From Gemmatimonadota bacterium (GTDB lineage: Bacteria > Latescibacterota > UBA2968 > UBA8231): 7,940 bases of DNA. Made by a program: the position numbers and the translations under genes. The notes beneath the pieces are model-generated. The model did not search any database. It was not told where the DNA came from and worked only from the letters and a program-made list of their open reading frames with translations. Location: assembly GCA_026706505.1 (NCBI GenBank), contig JAPOYQ010000616.1, forward strand, positions 1 to 7,940. The letters are read 5' to 3'. Shown piece after piece: positions 1 through 6,460 of the stretch; within the stretch, counting starts at the first letter, position 1; each line of letters begins with the position of its first letter.

Positions 1-360
1 GGCGACGATACGCGCAACGCCGGTGACTTTGCACGCTTCAAAGACATTGTAAGTCCCAATGATGTTGTTGTTCAGTAAACTCTCCCAACTCTCCCCGCTC
101 GGATCCGCGGCAAGATGTGCGACAACATCCATACCTTCAACAGCGCGTCGTACCTGATTAAAATCAGCCATATCGCACAGGATGAATTTCTCGTCTGGAA
201 TTTCGAGCGTCCATGACCCCGGAACGCGAACAGATGGCTCCAATTTGTAGTCGAGTGCATACGCATCGTACTTTTCCGGTTGTTCTTTCAGCCGTTTGTA
301 TGTCATGTAACCAATCTGCCCAGTTGCACCTGTAACAAGCACCCTTTTGGGTGTAGCCAT
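1..360 (-). CDS. NAD-dependent epimerase/dehydratase (extended SDR), uronate dehydrogenase-like, N-terminal part
   Basis: This is the first 120 codons of an extended short-chain dehydrogenase; the frame stays open to the left edge, so the C-terminal part, including the expected YxxxK catalytic pair, is outside the window. It starts at ATG 358-360. Near the N-terminus is the Rossmann NAD(P)-binding motif TGATGQIG (residues 10-17, G11/G14/G17). The acidic patch CDMAD (62-66), HLAA (82-85) and NNNIIGTYNVFEAC (97-110) follow. This order, and especially the NNIIGxYNxxEA stretch, resembles uronate dehydrogenases, which oxidise hexuronic acids to aldaro-lactones with NAD+, but the substrate cannot be assigned from half a protein; a sugar-nucleotide epimerase is the alternative. 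There is no signal peptide, so it is probably cytosolic. An AAGGA Shine-Dalgarno lies about 10 bases upstream. GC is about 50 % by hand count, clearly below the other genes. The family call is firm, the specific activity weak. Confidence 0.88.
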   Translation of the reverse strand, partial: MATPKRVLVTGATGQIGYMTYKRLKEQPEKYDAYALDYKLEPSVRVPGSWTLEIPDEKFILCDMADFNQVRRAVEGMDVVAHLAADPSGESWESLLNNNIIGTYNVFEACKVTGVARIVA

Positions 361-370
361 ACGTTTATTT

Positions 371-375
371 TCCTT
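371..375 (-). promoter_or_regulatory. Ribosome binding site of the epimerase gene
   Basis: AAGGA on the minus strand, ten bases before the ATG at 358-360. It lies in the 47-base AT-rich spacer between the unknown 430-residue gene and the epimerase gene, which is about 36 % GC by hand count. It supports the chosen start and shows the gene can be translated on its own rather than by coupling to the gene upstream. Confidence 0.55.
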
Positions 376-407
376 TTGTTTATAGGTGTTTCTCCATTAC
401 AACGTGC

Positions 408-1700
408 CTATTTCCTCCGTCCCCCATTAAAAGCATCCGGCTTCTCAGTCCCCGAAGGCCAATACCCGCTCGGATCCTCGCGCCACGGCGTCCCGCACAC
501 TTCCGTCAAAACCCGCCACTCAGACGCGCCCATAACCTCTGGATGAAAAACAAACCGCTTGAGCCCAGCCGTCTCGGACGCCCGCAAAATGCCGAGCAAA
601 TCGCGTGCGGGCATAGGATCGCCAGCGTGCGGAGTGCGACCGGTCGAGACCCAGCAAATCACCTTATCAACACCAGCCGCCTCTATGGCCCGGCACGTCT
701 CCCCGTACACGACCTCGCTAAAAAACTCGTCGGGAAAGCCCGCCTCCAAGTCAAAAAGTGTCCGTACCCCAGGCAGTTCAATGCCAAAAAGCGCCTCGAC
801 CACGGCAAAAGCGTCCTCTTCCGTTAGCCCCGGATTCCACTCCCCAAGCGTCTGCACCCAGCGCGCCATCGTGCCGTACAGGCCGTCAAATCCGCGATGC
901 CAGTAGTAGTGCTTGGGCAGTATATAATCGAAGTACCCGGCCATCCGCTCGTAGTCCTGCCCAGTCAACCCAGAAAAGACAGCCGTGCGCGGAATCCCAC
1001 CCAACTCGATCTTGCGCGAAGCCTGATCAACGATGGTGCGGGCCTCTTCCCAAGAGCGGCGCGACTTCTCCTGCCGCATCCGCAACCAATACAGCCCGTC
1101 CTCGTCGAGGTCGATCAAATTCAACACCGAAAACAGGCCACCTTGGGCGAGGTAGCGCACCCGCTGGGGCGTCAGCCGACCCAGAGCCTGCCGCAGATGG
1201 TCAATGCCGCGCTGCATCCGCCCGACATCGGCCCCCATGCTAGCAAAAAGCTGATCTTCGCCGGGCCGGAGTTCCAGCAACTCCCCGCCGTGGTGGAACG
1301 CTAGCTCGTAGTGGTTTTCGCCGGGACCGTCGATAATGACGCCTTTTACCTGCGGATAGAACGCGATCAAATCCTCCAGCCCGACCAGCCCGCCACGGCC
1401 CATGCCAAAGGTCATAATCTGCCAGCCACGCGCCGCCGCGTCGTCCATCATGCCTTGGAGCTTTTTCTCTTTTTCTAGATCACGGGGCGTCTCCTCCGGC
1501 GGCTCGACGCCATGCTCAGCGTAGAGTTTGGTATTGACCGGATAGCTGGAGATAATCGAACCATCGTCCTGCTTAAACTGCATGCGGCCGACGATAATGC
1601 CCTCCACCCCCCCTTCTTCCCAAGCGTCAAAGCGCTGCTGATAGCCTTCGAGCCAGTGTTCGAGCGGCTGGTCGCTGTGGGTGAAAACCCAAAATTTCAT
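408..1700 (-). CDS. Protein of unknown function, probable TIM-barrel-like fold (430 aa)
   Basis: I do not recognise a named family. The 430-residue protein has no signal peptide or membrane segment, so it is probably cytosolic. Several short hydrophobic strand-like stretches, each ending in polar or catalytic-looking residues, recur along the chain: GIIVGRM (34-40), WQIMTFGMGRGG (93-104), GVIIDGPGENHYE (120-132), FDYILPKHYYWHRGFDGLYG (257-276), VDKVICWVSTGR (344-355) and KRFVFHPEVM (381-390). That pattern suits a beta/alpha barrel of the glycoside-hydrolase or sugar-binding kind. The aromatic and charged cluster PKHYYWHRGFDGLYG is the best active-site candidate. The N-terminus begins directly with a beta strand (MKFWVFTHSD), which supports the start. 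The gene follows the amidohydrolase by 10 bases and has an excellent Shine-Dalgarno, so it is the third member of the threonine aldolase/amidohydrolase operon. The fold is my inference and no activity should be assigned. Confidence 0.82.
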   Translation of the reverse strand: MKFWVFTHSDQPLEHWLEGYQQRFDAWEEGGVEGIIVGRMQFKQDDGSIISSYPVNTKLYAEHGVEPPEETPRDLEKEKKLQGMMDDAAARGWQIMTFGMGRGGLVGLEDLIAFYPQVKGVIIDGPGENHYELAFHHGGELLELRPGEDQLFASMGADVGRMQRGIDHLRQALGRLTPQRVRYLAQGGLFSVLNLIDLDEDGLYWLRMRQEKSRRSWEEARTIVDQASRKIELGGIPRTAVFSGLTGQDYERMAGYFDYILPKHYYWHRGFDGLYGTMARWVQTLGEWNPGLTEEDAFAVVEALFGIELPGVRTLFDLEAGFPDEFFSEVVYGETCRAIEAAGVDKVICWVSTGRTPHAGDPMPARDLLGILRASETAGLKRFVFHPEVMGASEWRVLTEVCGTPWREDPSGYWPSGTEKPDAFNGGRRK

Positions 1701-1705
1701 AATGG

Positions 1706-1713
1706 CCTCCTTA
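1706..1713 (-). promoter_or_regulatory. Perfect Shine-Dalgarno merged with the upstream stop codon
   Basis: On the minus strand the amidohydrolase stop TAA (1711-1713) runs straight into GGAGG (1706-1710), giving TAAGGAGG, a full match to the usual 16S rRNA anti-Shine-Dalgarno complement. Five bases separate it from the ATG at 1698-1700. Sharing bases between a stop codon and a ribosome binding site implies that ribosomes finishing the amidohydrolase can reinitiate on the 430-residue gene. It fixes the start of that gene. Confidence 0.85.
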
Positions 1714-2544
1714 GCGGTCTGGCCACTTGTAGGCGGTCTTGCTGTTTTGCCAGAAGTACTTCTCGGTCACGCCCTTCTCGCCAAAGTACGCTTTGACGAT
1801 GGAAATGGCGGCCTTGAAACTTCCCGCGCGGTCGCTGACGGGCCAATTGCTGCCGTAGATCACGCGGTCTGCGCCAAAGGCGTCCCACATGGCGTCGAGA
1901 ATCGGGCGATAAAAGTCCAGCTCTTCCGGCACCGGCTCCACTCTGCTTTGCTCCATGATCGCCGACACCTTCATAAAGACCTGAGGCTGCTCGGCCGCTT
2001 GAGCTATGGCGTCCAACCACACCGAATCGGGATCGCCGCCGTCGGCTCCGACCCCACCGCAGTGGTTGATGACAATGCGCAATTCCGGCAGCCGCCGGGC
2101 CAGTTCCACCACTTGAGCCAAATCCGCCGGCCCCACCAGCGTGTCGAGTTCCAAGTCCCGTGCGACGAGATGCTCCATGTCGGCGAGAAAAGATCCGGCC
2201 TCTAAGTCGGCAAAATACCCACCGCCACAGCGAATGCCGCGAAAGAGCGCGTTTCCCGCCAAACGGTCGATGTCGCTTTTGAAGTCCTCCCGGTTGGGAT
2301 CGACGTGGCCCACCAGCCCGACAATCCAGGGGTCATCAGCCGCCAAATCCAGAATCCACTGATTGTCCGCCAGCCACGCACTGGCCTCCACCACCACCGT
2401 CCCGGTTACCCCTTCGGGCGCGGCGAGGGCGCGGTGATGCTCGGGCAATACCGTGCGGTAGAGCAGTTCGTTGTCAGCCGGCGGCCAAGGCACACCTTCC
2501 GGTCGGGTGGGATCGTAGAAGTGAGTATGGGTATCGATAATCAC
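1711..2544 (-). CDS. Amidohydrolase family protein (Amidohydro_2, lactonase-like)
   Basis: A 277-residue metal-dependent hydrolase of the amidohydrolase-2 group (L-fuconolactonase and related lactonases), a TIM barrel expected in the cytosol. The chain opens with the barrel-strand-1 motif IIDTHTHFYDP (H6, H8). VVVEAS (51-56), FRGIRCGG (101-108), VINHCGG (158-164, H161) and YGSNWPVSD (230-238) follow, all at the usual places for the family. Family members hydrolyse sugar or aromatic lactones or decarboxylate; the substrate here is unknown. The residue that is normally the barrel-strand-8 aspartate (GSDWP) is asparagine, N233. The start codon is GTG (2542-2544). It overlaps the TGA of the threonine aldolase gene as GTGA, and an AAAGGA sits seven bases upstream within that gene. 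Beginning at strand 1 is typical, so the GTG start is well supported. The family call is firm, the lactonase role an inference. Confidence 0.92.
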   Translation of the reverse strand: MIIDTHTHFYDPTRPEGVPWPPADNELLYRTVLPEHHRALAAPEGVTGTVVVEASAWLADNQWILDLAADDPWIVGLVGHVDPNREDFKSDIDRLAGNALFRGIRCGGGYFADLEAGSFLADMEHLVARDLELDTLVGPADLAQVVELARRLPELRIVINHCGGVGADGGDPDSVWLDAIAQAAEQPQVFMKVSAIMEQSRVEPVPEELDFYRPILDAMWDAFGADRVIYGSNWPVSDRAGSFKAAISIVKAYFGEKGVTEKYFWQNSKTAYKWPDR

Positions 2545-2557
2545 GATGCATTCCTTT
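2541..2557 (-). promoter_or_regulatory. GTGA stop-start overlap with internal Shine-Dalgarno
   Basis: The TGA of the threonine aldolase gene (2541-2543) overlaps the GTG initiator of the amidohydrolase gene (2542-2544). AAAGGA (2552-2557, minus strand) lies seven bases before the GTG, inside the last codons of the aldolase. This is a classic translational-coupling arrangement and the main evidence that the two enzymes are made together. An ATG slightly upstream (2549-2551) is out of frame with the amidohydrolase and is not the start. Confidence 0.75.
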
Positions 2558-3590
2558 CTGTCATGGTTTCTTCAATCAACGTCGCAAACGCCTCTATGTC
2601 CTCTGCCTCGGTGTCGAACGAGGTCATCCAGCGCACCTCGCCCCGCGTGGCATTCCAGGGATAAAAGAAGAACTCCTGCTGCAAAATGGGAATTACGTCC
2701 ACCGGCAACCGCGCGAACACGGCGTTGGCCTGCACTGGGTAGATCACCTCCACCCCGCGAATGGGCCGCACTCGCTCGGCCAGCACCTGCGCCATGGCAT
2801 TGGCGTGCTCGGCGCTCTTGCGCCACAGGTCATCGGTCAGCAGAGCCGTAAACTGCGCGGCGACAAAGCGCATCTTAGAGGCCAATTGCATCCCCTGCTT
2901 GCGCGCACGGCGATAGTGTTCGGCTAGTTCGGGCTTAAAAAAGACCACAGCTTCCCCCAGCATCAGGCCGTTCTTAGTGCCGCCAAACGACAGCACATCA
3001 ACCCCGCAATCCCCGGTGACCTCCCGCAATTCCAAGCCCAAGCCCACGGCTGCGTTGGCAATCCGCGCCCCATCGACGTGCAAATGCAACCCGTGCTCGT
3101 GGGCGCAATCGGCGAGGGCGCGAATCTCGCTCGGCGCATAAATGGTACCCAATTCCGTAGCCTGAGTAATCGACACCACGCGGGGACGCACTTGGTGCTC
3201 GTCGCCGCGACCCGCGATATGGGCAACGACTCCCTCGGGGGTGATTTTGCCGTCGGGTGCAGGCGCGGTCAGGAGCTTGACGCCGGCCACCTGTTCGGGG
3301 GCACCACATTCGTCGATGTGGAGATGAGCGGTGTCCGAGCAGATCACCGCGTCGCAAAAGCGCGTGAGTGCGGTGAGGGCCGTCACATTGGCCCCAGTGC
3401 CGTTGAAGGCCAAGAAAACCTCTACCTCCGACCCTAACACCTCGCGAAAAAGCGCGACGGCTTCATCCGTGTGGGGATCGTCCCCATAGGAATGCACGTG
3501 CCCCACGTTGACTCGCTGTAAGGCCGCCATGACCTCGGGGTGGACTCCGGCGTGATTGTCGCTACCAAAGCCGCGAATGCGCTCGCCCAT
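2541..3590 (-). CDS. Threonine aldolase family PLP-dependent lyase (beta-eliminating lyase fold)
   Basis: A 349-residue fold-type I PLP enzyme of the low-specificity threonine/phenylserine aldolase group, cleaving beta-hydroxy amino acids to glycine plus an aldehyde. With ATG 3588-3590 as residue 1, it has FGSDNHAGVHPEVM (8-21), the phosphate-binding NGTGAN (63-68), the AHLH segment (88-91), and HVDGARIANA (171-180, with D173 for the pyridine nitrogen and R176). SFGGTKNG (201-208) carries Schiff-base lysine K206, and VRWMTSF (319-325) has R320 as the probable substrate-carboxylate arginine. The GGTKNG form fits the Pseudomonas-type aldolases better than the E. coli LtaE type. The frame is open for 55 more codons, to an ATG at 3753-3755 inside polA and another at 3669-3671. 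I prefer 3590 because the family begins just before the SDN motif and the length then matches. An AAAGG is 11 bases upstream, a slightly long spacing. It heads the three-gene block; D-threonine or tryptophan-type lyase activity is less likely. Confidence 0.93.
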   Translation of the reverse strand: MGERIRGFGSDNHAGVHPEVMAALQRVNVGHVHSYGDDPHTDEAVALFREVLGSEVEVFLAFNGTGANVTALTALTRFCDAVICSDTAHLHIDECGAPEQVAGVKLLTAPAPDGKITPEGVVAHIAGRGDEHQVRPRVVSITQATELGTIYAPSEIRALADCAHEHGLHLHVDGARIANAAVGLGLELREVTGDCGVDVLSFGGTKNGLMLGEAVVFFKPELAEHYRRARKQGMQLASKMRFVAAQFTALLTDDLWRKSAEHANAMAQVLAERVRPIRGVEVIYPVQANAVFARLPVDVIPILQQEFFFYPWNATRGEVRWMTSFDTEAEDIEAFATLIEETMTERNAS

Positions 3591-3714
3591 TATTGCCAGT
3601 GCCTTTCTCTGTTGTGTGTCGCTATCTCGCCGACCTCGGTCGCCGGGCAACCACAAAGGTTCGTTCATCATGCCAGTGCGACGGGAATGGACCTTGCTCG
3701 TAGTTCGCAGGTCC
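3591..3714. other. Intergenic spacer between polA and the threonine aldolase gene
   Basis: This 124-base stretch is the longest gap in the window. It contains a hairpin directly after the polA stop codon, listed separately. It also contains a 9-base direct repeat (TGCCAGTGC on the + strand at 3594-3602 and 3671-3679), and on the minus strand each copy falls just before a candidate ATG of the aldolase. I see no convincing sigma-70 promoter: a TTGCCC with a GATAGC about 18 bases later is the nearest match and is poor. If the aldolase-amidohydrolase block has its own promoter, this is where it should be. Confidence 0.5.
3689..3714 (-). repeat. Hairpin abutting the polA stop codon (possible 3'-end stem)
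   Basis: GGACC (3689-3693) pairs with GGTCC (3710-3714). The stem extends with TGC (3695-3697) against GCA (3707-3709) after one bulged T, giving eight base pairs and a nine-base loop. It begins at the base right after the polA TGA. On the minus strand it is not followed by a run of T, so it is not a classical intrinsic terminator. It could stabilise the 3' end of the upstream transcript or be chance. Confidence 0.35.
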
Positions 3715-6441
3715 TCAGTGCGCCTCCAGCCAATTCTCACCGGTGCCCATCTCAATTTCTATCGGCACCTCCATCGGCAAAGCCTCGCGCATCTCGCGCG
3801 CGACTAGCGGCGGTAGGGTCTCTACCTCGTCCCGGTGCAGGTCAAAAACCAACTCGTCGTGTACCTGCAACAGCATGGCCGAGCGGAACTCTTCCTCGCG
3901 CAGCAGCCGATGGATGCGGCTCATCGCCAGCTTGATCATATCCGCAGCCGTGCCCTGAATGCGAGTATTGATCGCATTGCGCTCGGCTCCCTTGCGGGTG
4001 GTGGCATTGCGCGAGTTGATGTCGCGCAGATAGCGCCGCCGCCCGGTCACCGTCTCGACGTACCCCTTGTCGCGGGCGAACTCCACGGTCTCGTCGAGAT
4101 ACCGCCGCACTCCTGGATACTGGGCGAAGTACTGCTCGATTAGCTCGGAGGCCTGCCAGCGTGGAATGTCGAGCCGCTCGGCTAACCCAAAGGGCGAGAT
4201 CCCGTAGATGATGCCAAAGTTGACCGTCTTGGCCTGGCGGCGCATCTCGGGGGTCGCTTGGTCTTCTGCGACTTGGTAGATCTTTGCGGCCGTGGCGAAG
4301 TGGATGTCGCCGCCGCTGTTGAAAGTGTCCAGCATCCCCTCGTCGCGGCTGAGCGCAGCGGCGATCCGCAGTTCGATCTGCGAATAGTCGGCCGAGAAGA
4401 GCAGGTACTCGCTGCTGCGCGGCACAAAGGCGCGGCGGATTTCCCGCCCCTGCTCACTGCGGATGGGGATGTTCTGGAGGTTTGGGCGGTCGGACTTCAT
4501 GCGCCCGGTGGCGGTCATTAGCTGCTCGTAGTTGGTGTGGACGCGCCCCGTAGCCTTAAAGACTGCGCTAGGTAGCTGATCGACATACGTTGACTTGAGC
4601 TTGGTGTGCAATCGATAGTCGAGCACCTGCCGCGCGATTTCGTGGCGATTGGCCAGCCGGCGCAAGATCTGTTCGCTGGTTTGGTACTGGCCGGTCTTCT
4701 GCGTCCGCCGCGCATTGGGGTCCAACTCCATCTTCTCAAAGAGAATAGAGCCTAGCTGATTGCCCGAATTGAGGTTGAAGCGCTCCCCCGCCAGCTCAAA
4801 GACGCGCTCGGCAGCCTGTTCAATGGCCTCCTCAAACTGCCGCGAGAGCGCGTCCAAGGCCGAGCTTTCCATGCGGATGCCCTCGTATTCCATATCCACC
4901 AGCACCGGCAGCAGCGGAGCCTCGATTTCGTAAAAAACGCGCTGCTGATCCATGTCTTCGATCTTCGGCCGCAGCGCCGCGGCGAGTTGGAAGGTAATGT
5001 CCGCGTCCTCGCAGGCGTACTCAGCCACTTGCTCCACCGGCACCTGCAAAAGCGTTAGCTGCTCACCGCCGCGCTCGCCGATCAGCTCGGATATGGGCTT
5101 GGGCGAGTAGGAGAGCAAGCTCTTGGCCAGCTCGTCCATGCTGCGTCTTAGCTCTGGCTCGGCCAAGGTCGCCGCCAGCATGGTGTCGAAGAACGGGCCT
5201 TCTACCCGCATACCGTGCCAGCGGAGGACGCTGAGATCGTACTTGAGGTTGTGGCCGATTTTTTCGCTCGCTCCGCTTTCAAATACCGGACGGAATTCCT
5301 CCAAAACGGCCAGCACCTCGGCCCGCTCCCTAGACAGCGGCACGTAGTGGCCCGTGCCCGGTGCCCACGAGAAGGCCAAGCCAATCAAGTCGCATTGCCG
5401 GACATCGAGGCCGTTGGTCTCAACGTCAAAGCAAAACACAGACTGCTCTAACAGCGCCGCGATCAACACCTGTCGCTTGTCGGGCGTATCGGCGAGCTGA
5501 TAGTCGTGCTCCACATCCGCCACCCCTTTGAGCGGGCCGTGGGCCTGCTCCTTTTCAGCGCTAAACTCGTCGCCGAGCAGCCGCCGGCCCAGCGTATTGA
5601 ATTCGAGCTCAGTGAATAGGGTCTCCAGCTTCTGCCGGTCCCATTCAACCTTGGCCAAATCCGCCAGTCCCACGTCCAATGGCACATCGCACTCAATGGT
5701 AACTAGCTCCTTGGAGAGCAGAGCCTGTTCCCGGTGTTCCTCTACGTTCTGTTTCTGCTTGCCCTTGAGCTGGTCGGTGTGCGCCAGCAACCCTTCGACG
5801 CTGCCGTACTCGGCGATGAGCTTTTGCGCCGTCTTGGGGCCGATCCCAGGTACGCCGGGCACATTGTCCGAGGAGTCGCCCATCAGCCCCAGCACATCGA
5901 TCACTTGGTCGACCCGCTCGACCTGCCACTGTGCGAGAATCTCCGGCACCCCCAAAACCTCGGCCTCGTCGCCGCCGCGCCCCGGCTTGTACATAAAGCT
6001 CCGCTCGGAAACGAGCTGGGCGTAGTCCTTGTCGGGCGTGACCATGTACGTCGCAAATCCCTCGGCCTCGGCCTTCTTGACCAACGTGCCGATCACGTCG
6101 TCGGCCTCCCACCCCGGCTCGCGCAAAACCGGGATGTTAAACGCCTCGCAGAGCCGGAACACATAAGGCAGTGCTTGGCTCAGATCCTCGGGCATCGCCT
6201 CGCGCTGGGCTTTGTACTCTTCATACTTGTGGTGCCGATGCGTCGGCTCAGGCGTGTCGAAGACGACGGCGAGGTGCGTCGGCTCGCCCTTTTCGATGAT
6301 GGAAAGCAAAGTATTGGCAAAGGCAAAAACGGCCGACGTGTTCATGCCCTTTGAGGTCATACGCGGATTGCGGATCATCGCGAAGTGGCCCCGATAGACG
6401 AGGGCCATACCATCGAGCAGGAAGAGAACTTTTTCGCTCAT
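3715..6441 (-). CDS. polA: DNA polymerase I
   Basis: A complete 908-residue family A DNA polymerase (E. coli Pol I has 928). It removes RNA primers and fills gaps in lagging-strand synthesis and excision repair. The 5' nuclease domain (about 1-290) has D10, FDTPEPTHRHHKYEEYKAQR (61-80), EADD (112-115), TPDKDY (135-140) and GDSSDNVPGVPGIGPKTA (188-205, helix-hairpin-helix). The 3'-5' proofreading domain (about 320-495) keeps every expected metal ligand: FDVETNGLD (D339, E341), NLKYD (D402) and YACEDAD (Y475, D479), so editing is probably active, unlike in the Taq-type enzymes. In the polymerase domain, motif A SADYSQIELR has D685, and motif B RRQAKTVNFGIIYG has R734, K738, F742 and Y746; Phe at 742 predicts discrimination against dideoxynucleotides. 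Motif C is QVHDELVFD with D862 and E863. The ATG at 6439-6441 gives the normal Pol I N-terminus; the ribosome site is only a weak GAAAGAA. The gene lies 19 bases after the PhyH gene, so it may be co-transcribed with it. Confidence 0.98.
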   Translation of the reverse strand: MSEKVLFLLDGMALVYRGHFAMIRNPRMTSKGMNTSAVFAFANTLLSIIEKGEPTHLAVVFDTPEPTHRHHKYEEYKAQREAMPEDLSQALPYVFRLCEAFNIPVLREPGWEADDVIGTLVKKAEAEGFATYMVTPDKDYAQLVSERSFMYKPGRGGDEAEVLGVPEILAQWQVERVDQVIDVLGLMGDSSDNVPGVPGIGPKTAQKLIAEYGSVEGLLAHTDQLKGKQKQNVEEHREQALLSKELVTIECDVPLDVGLADLAKVEWDRQKLETLFTELEFNTLGRRLLGDEFSAEKEQAHGPLKGVADVEHDYQLADTPDKRQVLIAALLEQSVFCFDVETNGLDVRQCDLIGLAFSWAPGTGHYVPLSRERAEVLAVLEEFRPVFESGASEKIGHNLKYDLSVLRWHGMRVEGPFFDTMLAATLAEPELRRSMDELAKSLLSYSPKPISELIGERGGEQLTLLQVPVEQVAEYACEDADITFQLAAALRPKIEDMDQQRVFYEIEAPLLPVLVDMEYEGIRMESSALDALSRQFEEAIEQAAERVFELAGERFNLNSGNQLGSILFEKMELDPNARRTQKTGQYQTSEQILRRLANRHEIARQVLDYRLHTKLKSTYVDQLPSAVFKATGRVHTNYEQLMTATGRMKSDRPNLQNIPIRSEQGREIRRAFVPRSSEYLLFSADYSQIELRIAAALSRDEGMLDTFNSGGDIHFATAAKIYQVAEDQATPEMRRQAKTVNFGIIYGISPFGLAERLDIPRWQASELIEQYFAQYPGVRRYLDETVEFARDKGYVETVTGRRRYLRDINSRNATTRKGAERNAINTRIQGTAADMIKLAMSRIHRLLREEEFRSAMLLQVHDELVFDLHRDEVETLPPLVAREMREALPMEVPIEIEMGTGENWLEAH

Positions 6442-6460
6442 GTAGAATTCTTTCGTCGCG

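Noticed and set aside
379..384. TATAAA on the minus strand before the epimerase gene, a possible -10 box
   Set aside because: There is no -35-like hexamer at 16-18 bases (it reads GCACGT), and a transcript starting from it would begin within the ribosome binding site.
758..1304. Open frames of 135-161 codons on the + strand opposite the 430-residue gene
   Set aside because: They have low-complexity Pro/Ser/Arg/Ala-rich compositions typical of antisense frames in GC-rich genes, and no ribosome sites or recognisable motifs.
3689..3714. Intrinsic terminator for polA
   Set aside because: The stem is real but no T-run follows it in the direction of transcription, so it is kept only as a hairpin.
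3753..3755. ATG giving a 404-residue threonine aldolase
   Set aside because: It lies inside the polA coding region and adds 55 residues with no match to the family, whose N-terminus begins just before the SDN motif.
5528..6354. Long + strand open frames (165 and 206 codons) opposite the 5' nuclease part of polA
   Set aside because: polA on the minus strand is unmistakable with every motif in place; the opposite frames show no family motifs.
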